Notes under the pieces: model-generated | Seen by the model: the letters and a program-made list of their open reading frames with translations, nothing else | Told to the model about the DNA's origin: nothing | The model's database searches: none | Position numbers and translations under genes: made by a program | Assembly: GCA_025057015.1 (NCBI GenBank) | Contig: JANWYG010000016.1 | Location: forward strand, 1-63,045 | Direction of reading: 5' to 3' | From: Blastocatellia bacterium | Lineage (GTDB): Bacteria > Acidobacteriota > Blastocatellia > Chloracidobacteriales > JADJPF01 | Length of the DNA stretch: 63,045 nucleotides | Part shown: piece by piece, positions 53,825-61,691 of the stretch | Position numbering within the stretch: the first letter of the stretch is position 1 | Layout of the letters: each line of letters begins with the position of its first letter

Positions 53825-54763
53825 ATGGCAGTCTTGCTAGATGGCAATCGAATAGCAAGCGAGATTCGCTCTGAGCTTGTTCTAGAAGTTGCAGAATTAG
53901 TAAAGAAAGGAGTGCGGCCAGGGCTTGCTGCAATTCTAGTGGGTGACGATCCTGCGTCAAAGGTCTATGTAGCAAGTAAGACTAAGACCTGTGAAGCTTT
54001 AGGTATCTATTCAGAAACCCACCATTTGTCGGCATTTACTACTGCTTCGGAGCTGCTAGAGTTAATAGCTCGTCTCAACGATAGCGAGGAGATAGATGGT
54101 ATACTTGTTCAGATGCCGCTTCCGCCACAGATAAATGCCGACGAGATATTGCAGGCAGTCTCACCTCAGAAAGACGTTGATGGATTTCACCCTGAAAATG
54201 TAGGTCGTTTGGCGCTAAAGCAGCCTAGATTCATACCTTGTACTCCTGCCGGAATAATGGAGCTGTTAAAGCGTAGTGGTATTGCCGTCAGTGAGAAAAG
54301 GGCTGTGGTGCTAGGCCGTAGCCGTATAGTTGGCTTGCCACTGTCCTTATTGTTGCTACATGCTAACGCTACGGTCACGATCTGTCACTCGCGCACTCCT
54401 GCTTTGGCTGACATTTGCCGACAAGCTGACCTACTAGTGGCTGCCATAGGTAAGCCGGCGTTTGTAACTGAAGAGCTCATAAAGCCTGGTGCCGTCGTCA
54501 TCGATGTAGGTATAAATCGCTTGTCAGATAGGCAACAAGTGATGAAATTCTTTGCAGATGATGACAGACGACTCGACGGATTTGATAAAAGAGGGTTCAC
54601 TTTGATAGGAGATGTCGATCCTAGAGGGGTAGCTGCCGCAAGCGCCTATACTCCTGTACCGGGTGGCGTAGGCCCGCTTACTATAGCTATGCTGATGAAA
54701 AATACAGTTTTGTCAGCACAACGTCGTATTAAGGATAAGTATAGCTTGCTGGCTAGTACTTAG
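53825..54763 (+). CDS. folD: Methylenetetrahydrofolate dehydrogenase/cyclohydrolase FolD
   Basis: 312 residues, slightly longer than E. coli FolD. The catalytic lysine is K52 in YVASKTKTC, with GILVQMPLP, DVDGFHPENVG, CTPAGIMELL, and the nucleotide-binding VLGRSRIVGLPLSLLLL. It interconverts 5,10-methylene- and 10-formyl-tetrahydrofolate, supplying purine synthesis (purF is in this window). GGAGG precedes the ATG. The roughly 25-residue C-terminal extension after MLMKNTV is unconserved. coaE follows after 12 bases. Confidence 0.96.
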   Translation: MAVLLDGNRIASEIRSELVLEVAELVKKGVRPGLAAILVGDDPASKVYVASKTKTCEALGIYSETHHLSAFTTASELLELIARLNDSEEIDGILVQMPLPPQINADEILQAVSPQKDVDGFHPENVGRLALKQPRFIPCTPAGIMELLKRSGIAVSEKRAVVLGRSRIVGLPLSLLLLHANATVTICHSRTPALADICRQADLLVAAIGKPAFVTEELIKPGAVVIDVGINRLSDRQQVMKFFADDDRRLDGFDKRGFTLIGDVDPRGVAAASAYTPVPGGVGPLTIAMLMKNTVLSAQRRIKDKYSLLAST

Positions 54764-54775
54764 TAGGGTGAAGTT

Positions 54776-55405
54776 ATGTTAAAGGTAGGGCTTACTGGGG
54801 GTATAGCGACAGGCAAGACACATGTAGCACGTCGATTGTCTGAGCTTGGTTGCTTGGTCTATGACGCTGACCAGATAGCTCGCAGTGTAGTCAGGCCGGG
54901 TACTACAGGCCTAGCCCAGGTAGTTGAAGAGTTCGGCCAAGAGATCCTTACAACTGAGGGTACCCTCGATAGAGCAAAGCTAGGATCTATCGTCTTTGCA
55001 GATGAAGCTAGGCGCCTCAGGCTCAATCAAATACTCCATCCATTGATTGTAGCTGAACTAGATAAGTTGATTGCTGAAGCTGAATCGCTTTATCCTGGCG
55101 GCATCTGCGTGATTGATGCAGCTTTGATGATCGAAACTGGTAGCTACAAACGTTATGACGCGTTGATAGTTGTCTACTGTAGTAGAGAAGAACAGCTTGC
55201 TCGGTTGATGAAGCGCAATAGCTTAAATAAACAGGAAGCCGAGGCGCGCATAGCAGCTCAAATGCCAGTAGAAGAAAAAATCAAATATGCTGACTATGTC
55301 ATAGATACTAGCGGTAGTTACGAACAGACACGTAAGCTTGTCGACGAGATCTACTTGAAATTACAGCTACGCTGCAGTGCTAAGCCAAATGTTCTTGCAA
55401 CCTAG
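54776..55405 (+). CDS. coaE: Dephospho-CoA kinase
   Basis: 209 residues. P-loop GLTGGIATGKT at 5-15, then DADQIARSVVRPGT, and the lid-like HPLIVAEL region with the C-terminal RMxxQ-type segment (ARIAAQMP). It phosphorylates dephospho-CoA in the last step of CoA synthesis. It is in an operon with folD (12-base gap); the CapA-like gene follows after 41 bases. Confidence 0.95.
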   Translation: MLKVGLTGGIATGKTHVARRLSELGCLVYDADQIARSVVRPGTTGLAQVVEEFGQEILTTEGTLDRAKLGSIVFADEARRLRLNQILHPLIVAELDKLIAEAESLYPGGICVIDAALMIETGSYKRYDALIVVYCSREEQLARLMKRNSLNKQEAEARIAAQMPVEEKIKYADYVIDTSGSYEQTRKLVDEIYLKLQLRCSAKPNVLAT

Positions 55406-55446
55406 GCTTCTATCAATAGAGGTTTAACCATGTAAGGTCTTGCCGT

Positions 55447-56559
55447 ATGAAGCTTAGTCTTAGATATAAGGCCTTTTTGACTCTGACTTTGCTGTTTCTA
55501 CCTCCGTCTTGTGTCGAGCAGAAAGATGATGCATCTTTGTCGAAACTACAATCGAAAGTTATTACTTCAACTGTGAGTTTTATTGCAGTGGGTGACATAA
55601 TGCTTTCTCGCGGTGTTGCGAGAAAAATTGCTGCTGCTAAAAATCCGCTGCTACCATTTAGCAAGTTTGCCGGCCAGTTGAAATCCGCGGACTTTAACTT
55701 TGCGAACCTGGAGTCGCCTTTTTCCGGCAGTGACAGGCTGCCACCAAGCGGTAGTCTCGTCTTTAACGCGCCGGATGAAAATATTGCAGGTCTAATTGAG
55801 TATAACTTCAAGGTTGTGTCAATAGCGAATAATCACATTTTAGACCAAGGACTAAAAGGGCTAATTTATACGCGTGACTTTCTCCAAGAGAAAGGTATAC
55901 TTGCTGTCGGCGCTGGACAGAGTCTCGACGAAGCTTGGCAACCAAGAATATATAAGGTGAAGAACATAAAAATAGGCTTTATCGCAGCGTCATATGCCTC
56001 AATCAACGATGGCGGTGTTTTCAAAAATGATTATGTTGCTCGTATAGAAGACCTAGATAGGCTGAAGAAAGCAGTGCAAGAGCTTGATTTGGAAGCAGAT
56101 CTGATAGTAGTTTCGATGCATGCCGGGAAAGAAGATACCTTCAAAGTAGACGACTCACAACGTTCGTTTGCCCGTTCGGCTATCGAAGCAGGTGCAGATC
56201 TCGTCATAGGTCATCATCCGCATTGGATACAACCTGTTGAAGTCTATAAAGGCAAATTTATCTTCTACTCGCTAGGAAATTTTATCTTCGATCAGCGTAA
56301 TGAAAATAACCGGGAGGGGCTTGCTATTAAAGTTGTAGTTCAGAAAAGAAAGATTGATGAGCCTAATAGCAAATCAGTTACTCGTGTCAAATGTGTGGAA
56401 CTGATTCCGGTGATAATAGAAAACTTCAGCACGCCGCGAGAAGCTTCTTCGGAAGAATCTCGGAAAATACTTGCCAAGATAGGTATAGACAAGAGAATGC
56501 ATTGCTTAAAGAAAGCAGATCCTATGAGCTCTCGGTCAGAATGTTGCTCCGTAAACTGA
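55447..56559 (+). CDS. CapA/PGA_cap family lipoprotein
   Basis: 370 residues. The lipoprotein signal ends LLFLPPSC (Cys 22). The calcineurin-like CapA fold is marked by FIAVGDIMLSRGV, FNFANLESPF, VVSIANNHILDQG, VVSMHAGKED and IGHHPHWIQPVEVYKGKFIFYSLGNFIFDQ, with His and Asp residues suited to bind two metals. CapA-type proteins are named for poly-gamma-glutamate capsule synthesis; most distant members have unknown roles. No other capsule genes are nearby. Confidence 0.9.
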   Translation: MKLSLRYKAFLTLTLLFLPPSCVEQKDDASLSKLQSKVITSTVSFIAVGDIMLSRGVARKIAAAKNPLLPFSKFAGQLKSADFNFANLESPFSGSDRLPPSGSLVFNAPDENIAGLIEYNFKVVSIANNHILDQGLKGLIYTRDFLQEKGILAVGAGQSLDEAWQPRIYKVKNIKIGFIAASYASINDGGVFKNDYVARIEDLDRLKKAVQELDLEADLIVVSMHAGKEDTFKVDDSQRSFARSAIEAGADLVIGHHPHWIQPVEVYKGKFIFYSLGNFIFDQRNENNREGLAIKVVVQKRKIDEPNSKSVTRVKCVELIPVIIENFSTPREASSEESRKILAKIGIDKRMHCLKKADPMSSRSECCSVN

Positions 56560-56810
56560 TGACGCGCTTTTGTACAGCATGTAAAAGGTAGTAGCTTTTA
56601 TTGTTATGTAAGTGTTTCTGTTCAGCTGCTTCAAAAGCATTGTGAAAAGTAGTTGAGGGCGGAACAGAGCCTTTAGTAGTTGTGAAGTGTAGCATTATGA
56701 AGAACTTCGTTGCTGAACAGAGCGGTTTGTTAGGGATGCCAAACCCAGAGCTCGAATCTGCTTACCTTGCGTCTTTCAATTAGCAAAGTCTGTCAAGAGC
56801 TGCTGATAAA

Positions 56811-57503
56811 CTAAGTCTCTTGATTGACCTCAGGCTGTTGATTGACCTTCTGCGTAGCACTAGTTTCTACCTGTTTTCCGCTAGCTGATTCTAAATACTT
56901 TCTGCCTTCCTCCGAGATTTCCCAAATACCTCGCCCAGACCCTGATTTGATTAAGCCCTCCTTAAGCAAATCACTACGACACCACTGGGCAGTCTTTTTC
57001 CATCGCGTCACACGAGGCTGAAACGGTAGCGGCTTGTAATCGTATTCATTGAGTTGGCCGCGCATTTTTTCCTCGACTCTTTGCAGTACATCTTTTGCTG
57101 GCGCGCTGCCACCAAGCTCGACTATGGCTTCTAACAAGGGCATGCGAAATGCTGCTTCAGGAGTACATAACCCTTGCAGCAGTTTTCGCTCTTTTATTGA
57201 AGCTGCTTCAGAAACCAGTTTTTTCTGCTTGGCTTTTTGTCGCAGCTTCTTTTTAGCCTCTTCTACTTTAACCGAAACAAGAGGTTGCTTTTTACCAGAA
57301 GAAAGTCTTATCCATTCCTTTTGTAGATCAGCTATTTTGTTGCGCAGTTCTATCAGACGCGCTGCCTCTTGTCTAAGCTGGTCGACAGTGTCATACTTGC
57401 GTGCCTTAAATGCCTTAGCTCCATCTTCGTTGAGTCTTTCTATGCTTGCTTCTATCTTCCTAATTAGAGTGCCGAAAGCTGTGTTGAGTTCTTGAGCGCT
57501 CAT
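56811..57503 (-). CDS. Coiled-coil protein with Mrr_N-type winged helix, no nuclease domain
   Basis: 230 residues. Residues 1-110 are helical and Lys/Glu/Arg-rich (AKAFKARKYDTVDQLRQEAARLIELRNKI), likely a coiled coil. Residues about 115-210 match the N-terminal domain of Mrr: PLLEAIVELGGSAPAKDVLQ, VEEKMRGQLN, PRVTRWKKTAQWCRSDLLKEGLI, GRGIWEISEEGRKYL. In Mrr this domain positions a PD-(D/E)xK nuclease on DNA. Here the chain ends 20 residues later, so only DNA binding is expected. Divergent from the DNA methyltransferase at 57839. Confidence 0.75.
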   Translation of the reverse strand: MSAQELNTAFGTLIRKIEASIERLNEDGAKAFKARKYDTVDQLRQEAARLIELRNKIADLQKEWIRLSSGKKQPLVSVKVEEAKKKLRQKAKQKKLVSEAASIKERKLLQGLCTPEAAFRMPLLEAIVELGGSAPAKDVLQRVEEKMRGQLNEYDYKPLPFQPRVTRWKKTAQWCRSDLLKEGLIKSGSGRGIWEISEEGRKYLESASGKQVETSATQKVNQQPEVNQET

Positions 57504-57838
57504 GCATACTCCTAAGATTGATAGAATTTCTAAACCTTACTGCCTATATTAAACAAATCGCGTCTAATCAAATAAAATAAATTCAACAATTTTTCTACTT
57601 CATCTCAGTGTTATTTTTTTTCGCTTCTACCTAGTTCAATCTGTCAATAAGTCAACTACTTGCAGTGAAGCTCTTTCCTGTAGTTCGCCTGCTACCTTTG
57701 GTCTCTATAAAACACTTCAAGATCTTCTTGCTAGCTTCTACAGCAATATATTAGCGATTTCTTGATGATTACGCACCCTTTGTATACCATAACCAACTCG
57801 GTTTTAGGAAAAGCTTAACCTGTTGTGATAAAGATGAA
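57504..57838. other. A/T-rich divergent intergenic region
   Basis: 335 bases between the Mrr_N-domain gene and the methyltransferase. No open frame, tRNA or strong hairpin is seen. It is notably A/T-rich around 57540-57625. It probably holds divergent promoters and may bind one of the two flanking DNA-binding proteins. Confidence 0.5.
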
Positions 57839-59437
57839 ATGTCTCAGTTAATGCTTTTTGATTTCGGTCAGAGAAAGCTAGTTGACTTAAAAGAAGCCAG
57901 TACTTGGGCGTCTCGATATCTAAACCGCAAAGTTACAGTATCAAATATCTCGTACTTGCTTCAGTATGGAAGGATAAAAAAATACGATGAACACGGTAGA
58001 ATACTTGTTAGCTTAGAAGAGTTAAAAGAATACTATGATTCTTTTTTTAGGCAGTTAAGATCGAAAGAGCTGTTGGAGCAACCTGTCAATTGGCATCTGT
58101 CTTTTGATCAGTATAAAGAAGAAGAGAGAACAAAGCATGTTCATCGATTGCATCCTTATAAGGGCAAGTTTATCCCACAGTTAGTGGAGTATTTTCTCGA
58201 TTCTCACACTGACGAGTTTAAAAGAGATGTCTACTTTTCTAGTGGTGACATAGTACTGGATCCTTTCTGTGGAAGCGGAACTACTCTTGTCCAAGCTAAC
58301 GAATTAGGAATGCATGCTATCGGAGTAGATGTATCTTCGTTTAATGTCCTACTTTCCGAGGTGAAGGTTGGAAAACATAATTTGGCCTTTATTACGGATA
58401 TGGTTCACAACTTAGCTTCGAAAATTGAAGAGCTGCGAGGTGTTATTAGCGTTTTTGAGGAACATTTGTCTCAAGAACTAGCTATTTTCAACAGTCAATA
58501 CTTTCCATCTCCGGAGTACAAAAGGAAAGTTGCTAGCAAAGAGATCGAGGAGGGCAGATACGCAAAAGACAAGGAAGAAACTTTCCTTTCTATTTATAAC
58601 AAGCTGGTTGATAAATATCAAATTAAATTGCGACAAGATAAAGACAAAACTTTTCTAGATAAATGGTTTTTAGATCCTGTAAGAAAAGAAATAGATATTG
58701 TAGCTAAGGAAATAAAATTGATAACCGATACTGATGCAAGAAAAGTGTTAACCGTTATTTTAAGTAGAACGGTTCGTTCTTGCAGGGCAACAAAGCATTC
58801 GGATCTGGCTACTCTGAAGGAACCAGTTATTACTACATACTACTGCAAAAAGCATGGAAAAATCTGTAAGCCTCTGTTTTCTGCCTCTAAATGGTGGGAT
58901 TTTTATGCTAAAGACACATTAAGCCGGCTTGAGCAGTTTAATAGGCTAAGGACTGAAACTTTTCAGGTTTGTTTGACGGGAGATTCGAGAAGAATAGATA
59001 TTTACAATGAGGTTAAGAAAAAGAACATAAAATTTGCGGAGATACTGCAGAAGGATAAGATAAGAGGTATATTTTCAAGTCCCCCTTATGTTGGGCTTAT
59101 CGATTACCATGAGCAACATGCATATGCATACGAAATATTTGGTTTTGAGCGAAATGATGAGGCGGAAATAGGCTCTCTTTCCAAAGGTCAGGGAGAGAAA
59201 CAGCGAAGGGCATATGTTGAAGATATAGTAAGGGTGCTTATTAACTGCAGGCGATTCCTTCAGAAAGGGTATGATATTTTTTTAGTAGCTAACGATAAAT
59301 TTAATCTCTATCCCGAGATAGCAAAACAAGCTGAGATGCAGATTGTTAATTTGTTTAACAGGCCTGTTCTTAATAGAGTAGAAAAAAACAGAGATAATCT
59401 GTATTCAGAGACGATATTTCATTTAAGGCAAAAGTGA
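57839..59437 (+). CDS. DNA methyltransferase, motif order I ... IV (alpha-like), of a type II system
   Basis: 532 residues. The N-terminal 60 residues look like a MerR/excisionase-type helix-turn-helix (VSNISYLLQYGRIKKYDEHGR). The SAM motif LDPFCGSGTT is at about 139-148 and the catalytic SSPPY at about 413. The 265 residues between them would hold the target-recognition domain, which is the alpha-class order. SSPPY fits N4-cytosine or N6-adenine methylation. The reading frame is intact. Immediately downstream are fragments of a TdeIII-like endonuclease, so this is the surviving half of a type II pair. The ribosome-binding site is poor. Confidence 0.88.
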   Translation: MSQLMLFDFGQRKLVDLKEASTWASRYLNRKVTVSNISYLLQYGRIKKYDEHGRILVSLEELKEYYDSFFRQLRSKELLEQPVNWHLSFDQYKEEERTKHVHRLHPYKGKFIPQLVEYFLDSHTDEFKRDVYFSSGDIVLDPFCGSGTTLVQANELGMHAIGVDVSSFNVLLSEVKVGKHNLAFITDMVHNLASKIEELRGVISVFEEHLSQELAIFNSQYFPSPEYKRKVASKEIEEGRYAKDKEETFLSIYNKLVDKYQIKLRQDKDKTFLDKWFLDPVRKEIDIVAKEIKLITDTDARKVLTVILSRTVRSCRATKHSDLATLKEPVITTYYCKKHGKICKPLFSASKWWDFYAKDTLSRLEQFNRLRTETFQVCLTGDSRRIDIYNEVKKKNIKFAEILQKDKIRGIFSSPPYVGLIDYHEQHAYAYEIFGFERNDEAEIGSLSKGQGEKQRRAYVEDIVRVLINCRRFLQKGYDIFLVANDKFNLYPEIAKQAEMQIVNLFNRPVLNRVEKNRDNLYSETIFHLRQK

Positions 59438-59441
59438 GGGG

Positions 59442-59842
59442 ATGGCTTTTACTGACGGCCAGAGGGAGAAGATCGAAGGCTTATCAAAAAGAGTTTGAGG
59501 CTTAAGCTTCTAACGTATAACCCGGAGACATTATGCCTTTTCATTATCTTTTGCTTGGTAGAGATAGAATGGCATTGTTTTCGTTTATACATTCTTTAAA
59601 TACTACTCTGGGCACATCTATTTTTGAACCTGTAGCTGAAACATCAGGTTTTAGGTTCCCTATTGCTCAAAGGACAGTTTGTAGTGGGAAACATGATAAG
59701 TGAACAAGCTCAGATCGAAATTCAGCATATCTGGGACTTCTTGGGAGGAAGAGGCGCTTATTTAGAGCTACTCCGCTGCTTTGAAAGGGTGGGACTTGAG
59801 TTAACGCCGGAAGTAGACGAGTACTTCTCCAGATTCAGATAA
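59442..59842 (+). pseudogene. Broken TdeIII-family type II restriction endonuclease
   Basis: Three fragments in different frames line up in order with a TdeIII-type endonuclease. They are MAFTDGQREKIEGL at 59442 (stop at 59496), PFHYLLLGRDRMALFSFIHS and TTLGTSIFEPVAE at 59533-59703, and ISEQAQIEIQHI joined directly to WDFLGGRGAY, ending YFSRF at 59842. The first break is explained by one lost T near 59495. Family members, as I remember them, have roughly 130 more residues, including the catalytic Asp/Lys core, between IQHI and WDFLGG; that part is deleted. It starts four bases after the methyltransferase stop, the normal place for the partner gene. No nuclease activity is possible. Confidence 0.82.
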
Positions 59843-59942
59843 GAAGATTACACTAATAAGCTAAAGTGGTATTTAGGCGTTGGAAAGATTTAGACGGGAT
59901 TTGTTGAAGAAGAGAGTGTCTCTTCCTCAACTAGTTACGGTA

Positions 59943-60015
<73 letters not shown>

Positions 60016-60143
60016 ATGAACTCGCCGATTGCGACGAGAGAAGTGTATTATAAGAAGCGGCAAAAATATTGCAAGTGTTTTTTCCGAGTTATGGATGTTG
60101 TCATACTTTAGCAGAGAGGATTTCAAGGCAGATTTGCGTAGTG

Positions 60144-61550
60144 TCATGCTTGATCGGCAGTTACAGCAGTGCGGCTCATTTTTTTGCGGTTTATTTCCAG
60201 GGGGTAAATGCCTGTATAGCAACCTGTACAGTATTGGCGTTTTCCTGTGGCACCGCAGGCTTCTAACAAGCCTTCTAAGCTTAGGTATCCTAAGCTGTCT
60301 GCACCTATAAAGTCTCTTATTTCTTCTACAGAATGGTTTGCAGCTATGAGTTCTTCTCTTGTTGGTGTGTCTACGCCGAAGTAGCAGGGGGCTATCGTAG
60401 GTGGGCAGCTTATGCGCATATGCACTTCCTTCGCCCCTGCTTGTCTTACCATCGACACTATCTTTTGGCTGGTTGTTCCGCGGACTATGGAATCGTCGAT
60501 GAGGACGACACGACGGCCTTCTAGAAGATCGCGCACGGGGTTGAGCTTGATTCGCACGCCAAAGTCGCGAATAGATTGTTTGGGCTCGATGAAAGTTCTT
60601 CCGATATAGTGATTTCGAACTAATCCAAAACGCAGGGCTATACCAGACTCTCTGGAATAGCCGATGGCAGCAGCGACTCCTGAATCAGGTACTGGAACGA
60701 CGATATCTGCTTCTACGGGTTGTTCTAAAGCCAGTCGTCGTCCCATCTTGTGTCTACTTTTGTTGACGCTACGCTCGAAGATGATACTGTCGGGGCGGGC
60801 AAAGTATACGTGTTCGAATACACACATTGCTGACGGCTGTGGTAGAAACGGCAGCGATGAGCTGATGCCAGAATTGTCTATGACTAGCACTTCGCCAGGC
60901 TGTATGTCACGCAGGTATTCAGCACCTATGAGGTCGAAAGCACAAGTTTCTGAGGCTATGACGTATGAGCCGTCAAGTTTACCTAGCGAAAGAGGGCGAA
61001 AACCGCGTGGATCGCGCACGGCTATCAGCGAGTCCTTAGTCATAAACAACATCGAGTAAGCACCTTCTAGTCTAGATAGAGCGTCCACTATTGCTGCGAT
61101 TAGCGAGCTAGCACGGCTACGAGCTATGAGATGTAGCACTACTTCGGTATCTGATGTGGAGGAAAATATTGCTCCTGCGCTTTCAAGAAGCGAGCGTTCT
61201 TCTGTAGCGAAAGGAAAGTTGCCGTTGTGGCAGACGGCAAGTTGACCGCGATGGCAGGTAATGACAAGTGGTTGCGCTTCGCGTAAAGACACCTCACCTG
61301 CTGTTGAGTAGCGCACGTGTCCTATAGCGTGGCGACCTTTGAGTCGCTCGATATGTCTTTCTTTAAAGACCTCGCTTACGTGCCCCATCTCTTTTTCTAC
61401 ATATAGCTTTTGACCGTCGGCAGAAACTATGCCAGCAGATTCTTGGCCACGGTGCTGTAGCGCATAGAGTCCTAGGTAAGTAAGCCTTGCTGCATTGTCA
61501 CTATTCCATATTCCGAATATGCCGCATTCTTCGCGTAGTTTGTCGAACAT
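60144..61550 (-). CDS. purF: Amidophosphoribosyltransferase PurF
   Basis: 468 residues. An eight-residue propeptide precedes the catalytic C9 (ECGIFGIW) of the glutaminase domain; LQHRGQESAG and VCHNGNF follow. The PRPP-binding loop is VVLIDDSIVRGTT. Cysteines in ISCPP and the final QYCTGCYTG, with the propeptide, mark the iron-sulfur (Bacillus-type) subclass. It makes phosphoribosylamine, the first step of purine synthesis. GGAGAG precedes the ATG. Transcribed alone, unlike in organisms with a pur operon. Confidence 0.96.
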   Translation of the reverse strand: MFDKLREECGIFGIWNSDNAARLTYLGLYALQHRGQESAGIVSADGQKLYVEKEMGHVSEVFKERHIERLKGRHAIGHVRYSTAGEVSLREAQPLVITCHRGQLAVCHNGNFPFATEERSLLESAGAIFSSTSDTEVVLHLIARSRASSLIAAIVDALSRLEGAYSMLFMTKDSLIAVRDPRGFRPLSLGKLDGSYVIASETCAFDLIGAEYLRDIQPGEVLVIDNSGISSSLPFLPQPSAMCVFEHVYFARPDSIIFERSVNKSRHKMGRRLALEQPVEADIVVPVPDSGVAAAIGYSRESGIALRFGLVRNHYIGRTFIEPKQSIRDFGVRIKLNPVRDLLEGRRVVLIDDSIVRGTTSQKIVSMVRQAGAKEVHMRISCPPTIAPCYFGVDTPTREELIAANHSVEEIRDFIGADSLGYLSLEGLLEACGATGKRQYCTGCYTGIYPLEINRKKMSRTAVTADQA

Positions 61551-61652
61551 ATGCTCTCCAGGAAAAGCAAAATTATACTACTATCTACTAGGCATCGATA
61601 AACTCTTCTGGCAGCTCGGGATTTTTAAATGGGAGATGGTTTGTAGAGAGTG

Positions 61653-61682
61653 GCCGATCCTGCTGTTTTTAGCAAGATCGGC
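61653..61682. terminator. Terminator hairpin downstream of the E2 gene
   Basis: GCCGATC (61653-61659) pairs with GATCGGC (61676-61682), extended by TGCT/AGCA past one mismatch, with a T-rich loop. It is nine bases past the E2 stop. The T-rich flank (GTTTTTA) lies on the plus-strand side, so its direction is ambiguous. Confidence 0.55.
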
Positions 61683-61691
61683 GTCTTGTTT

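Noticed and set aside
56697-56783. 28-codon frame starting MKNFVAEQSG between the CapA-like and Mrr_N genes
   Set aside because: Too short, no ribosome-binding site, no similarity recognised.
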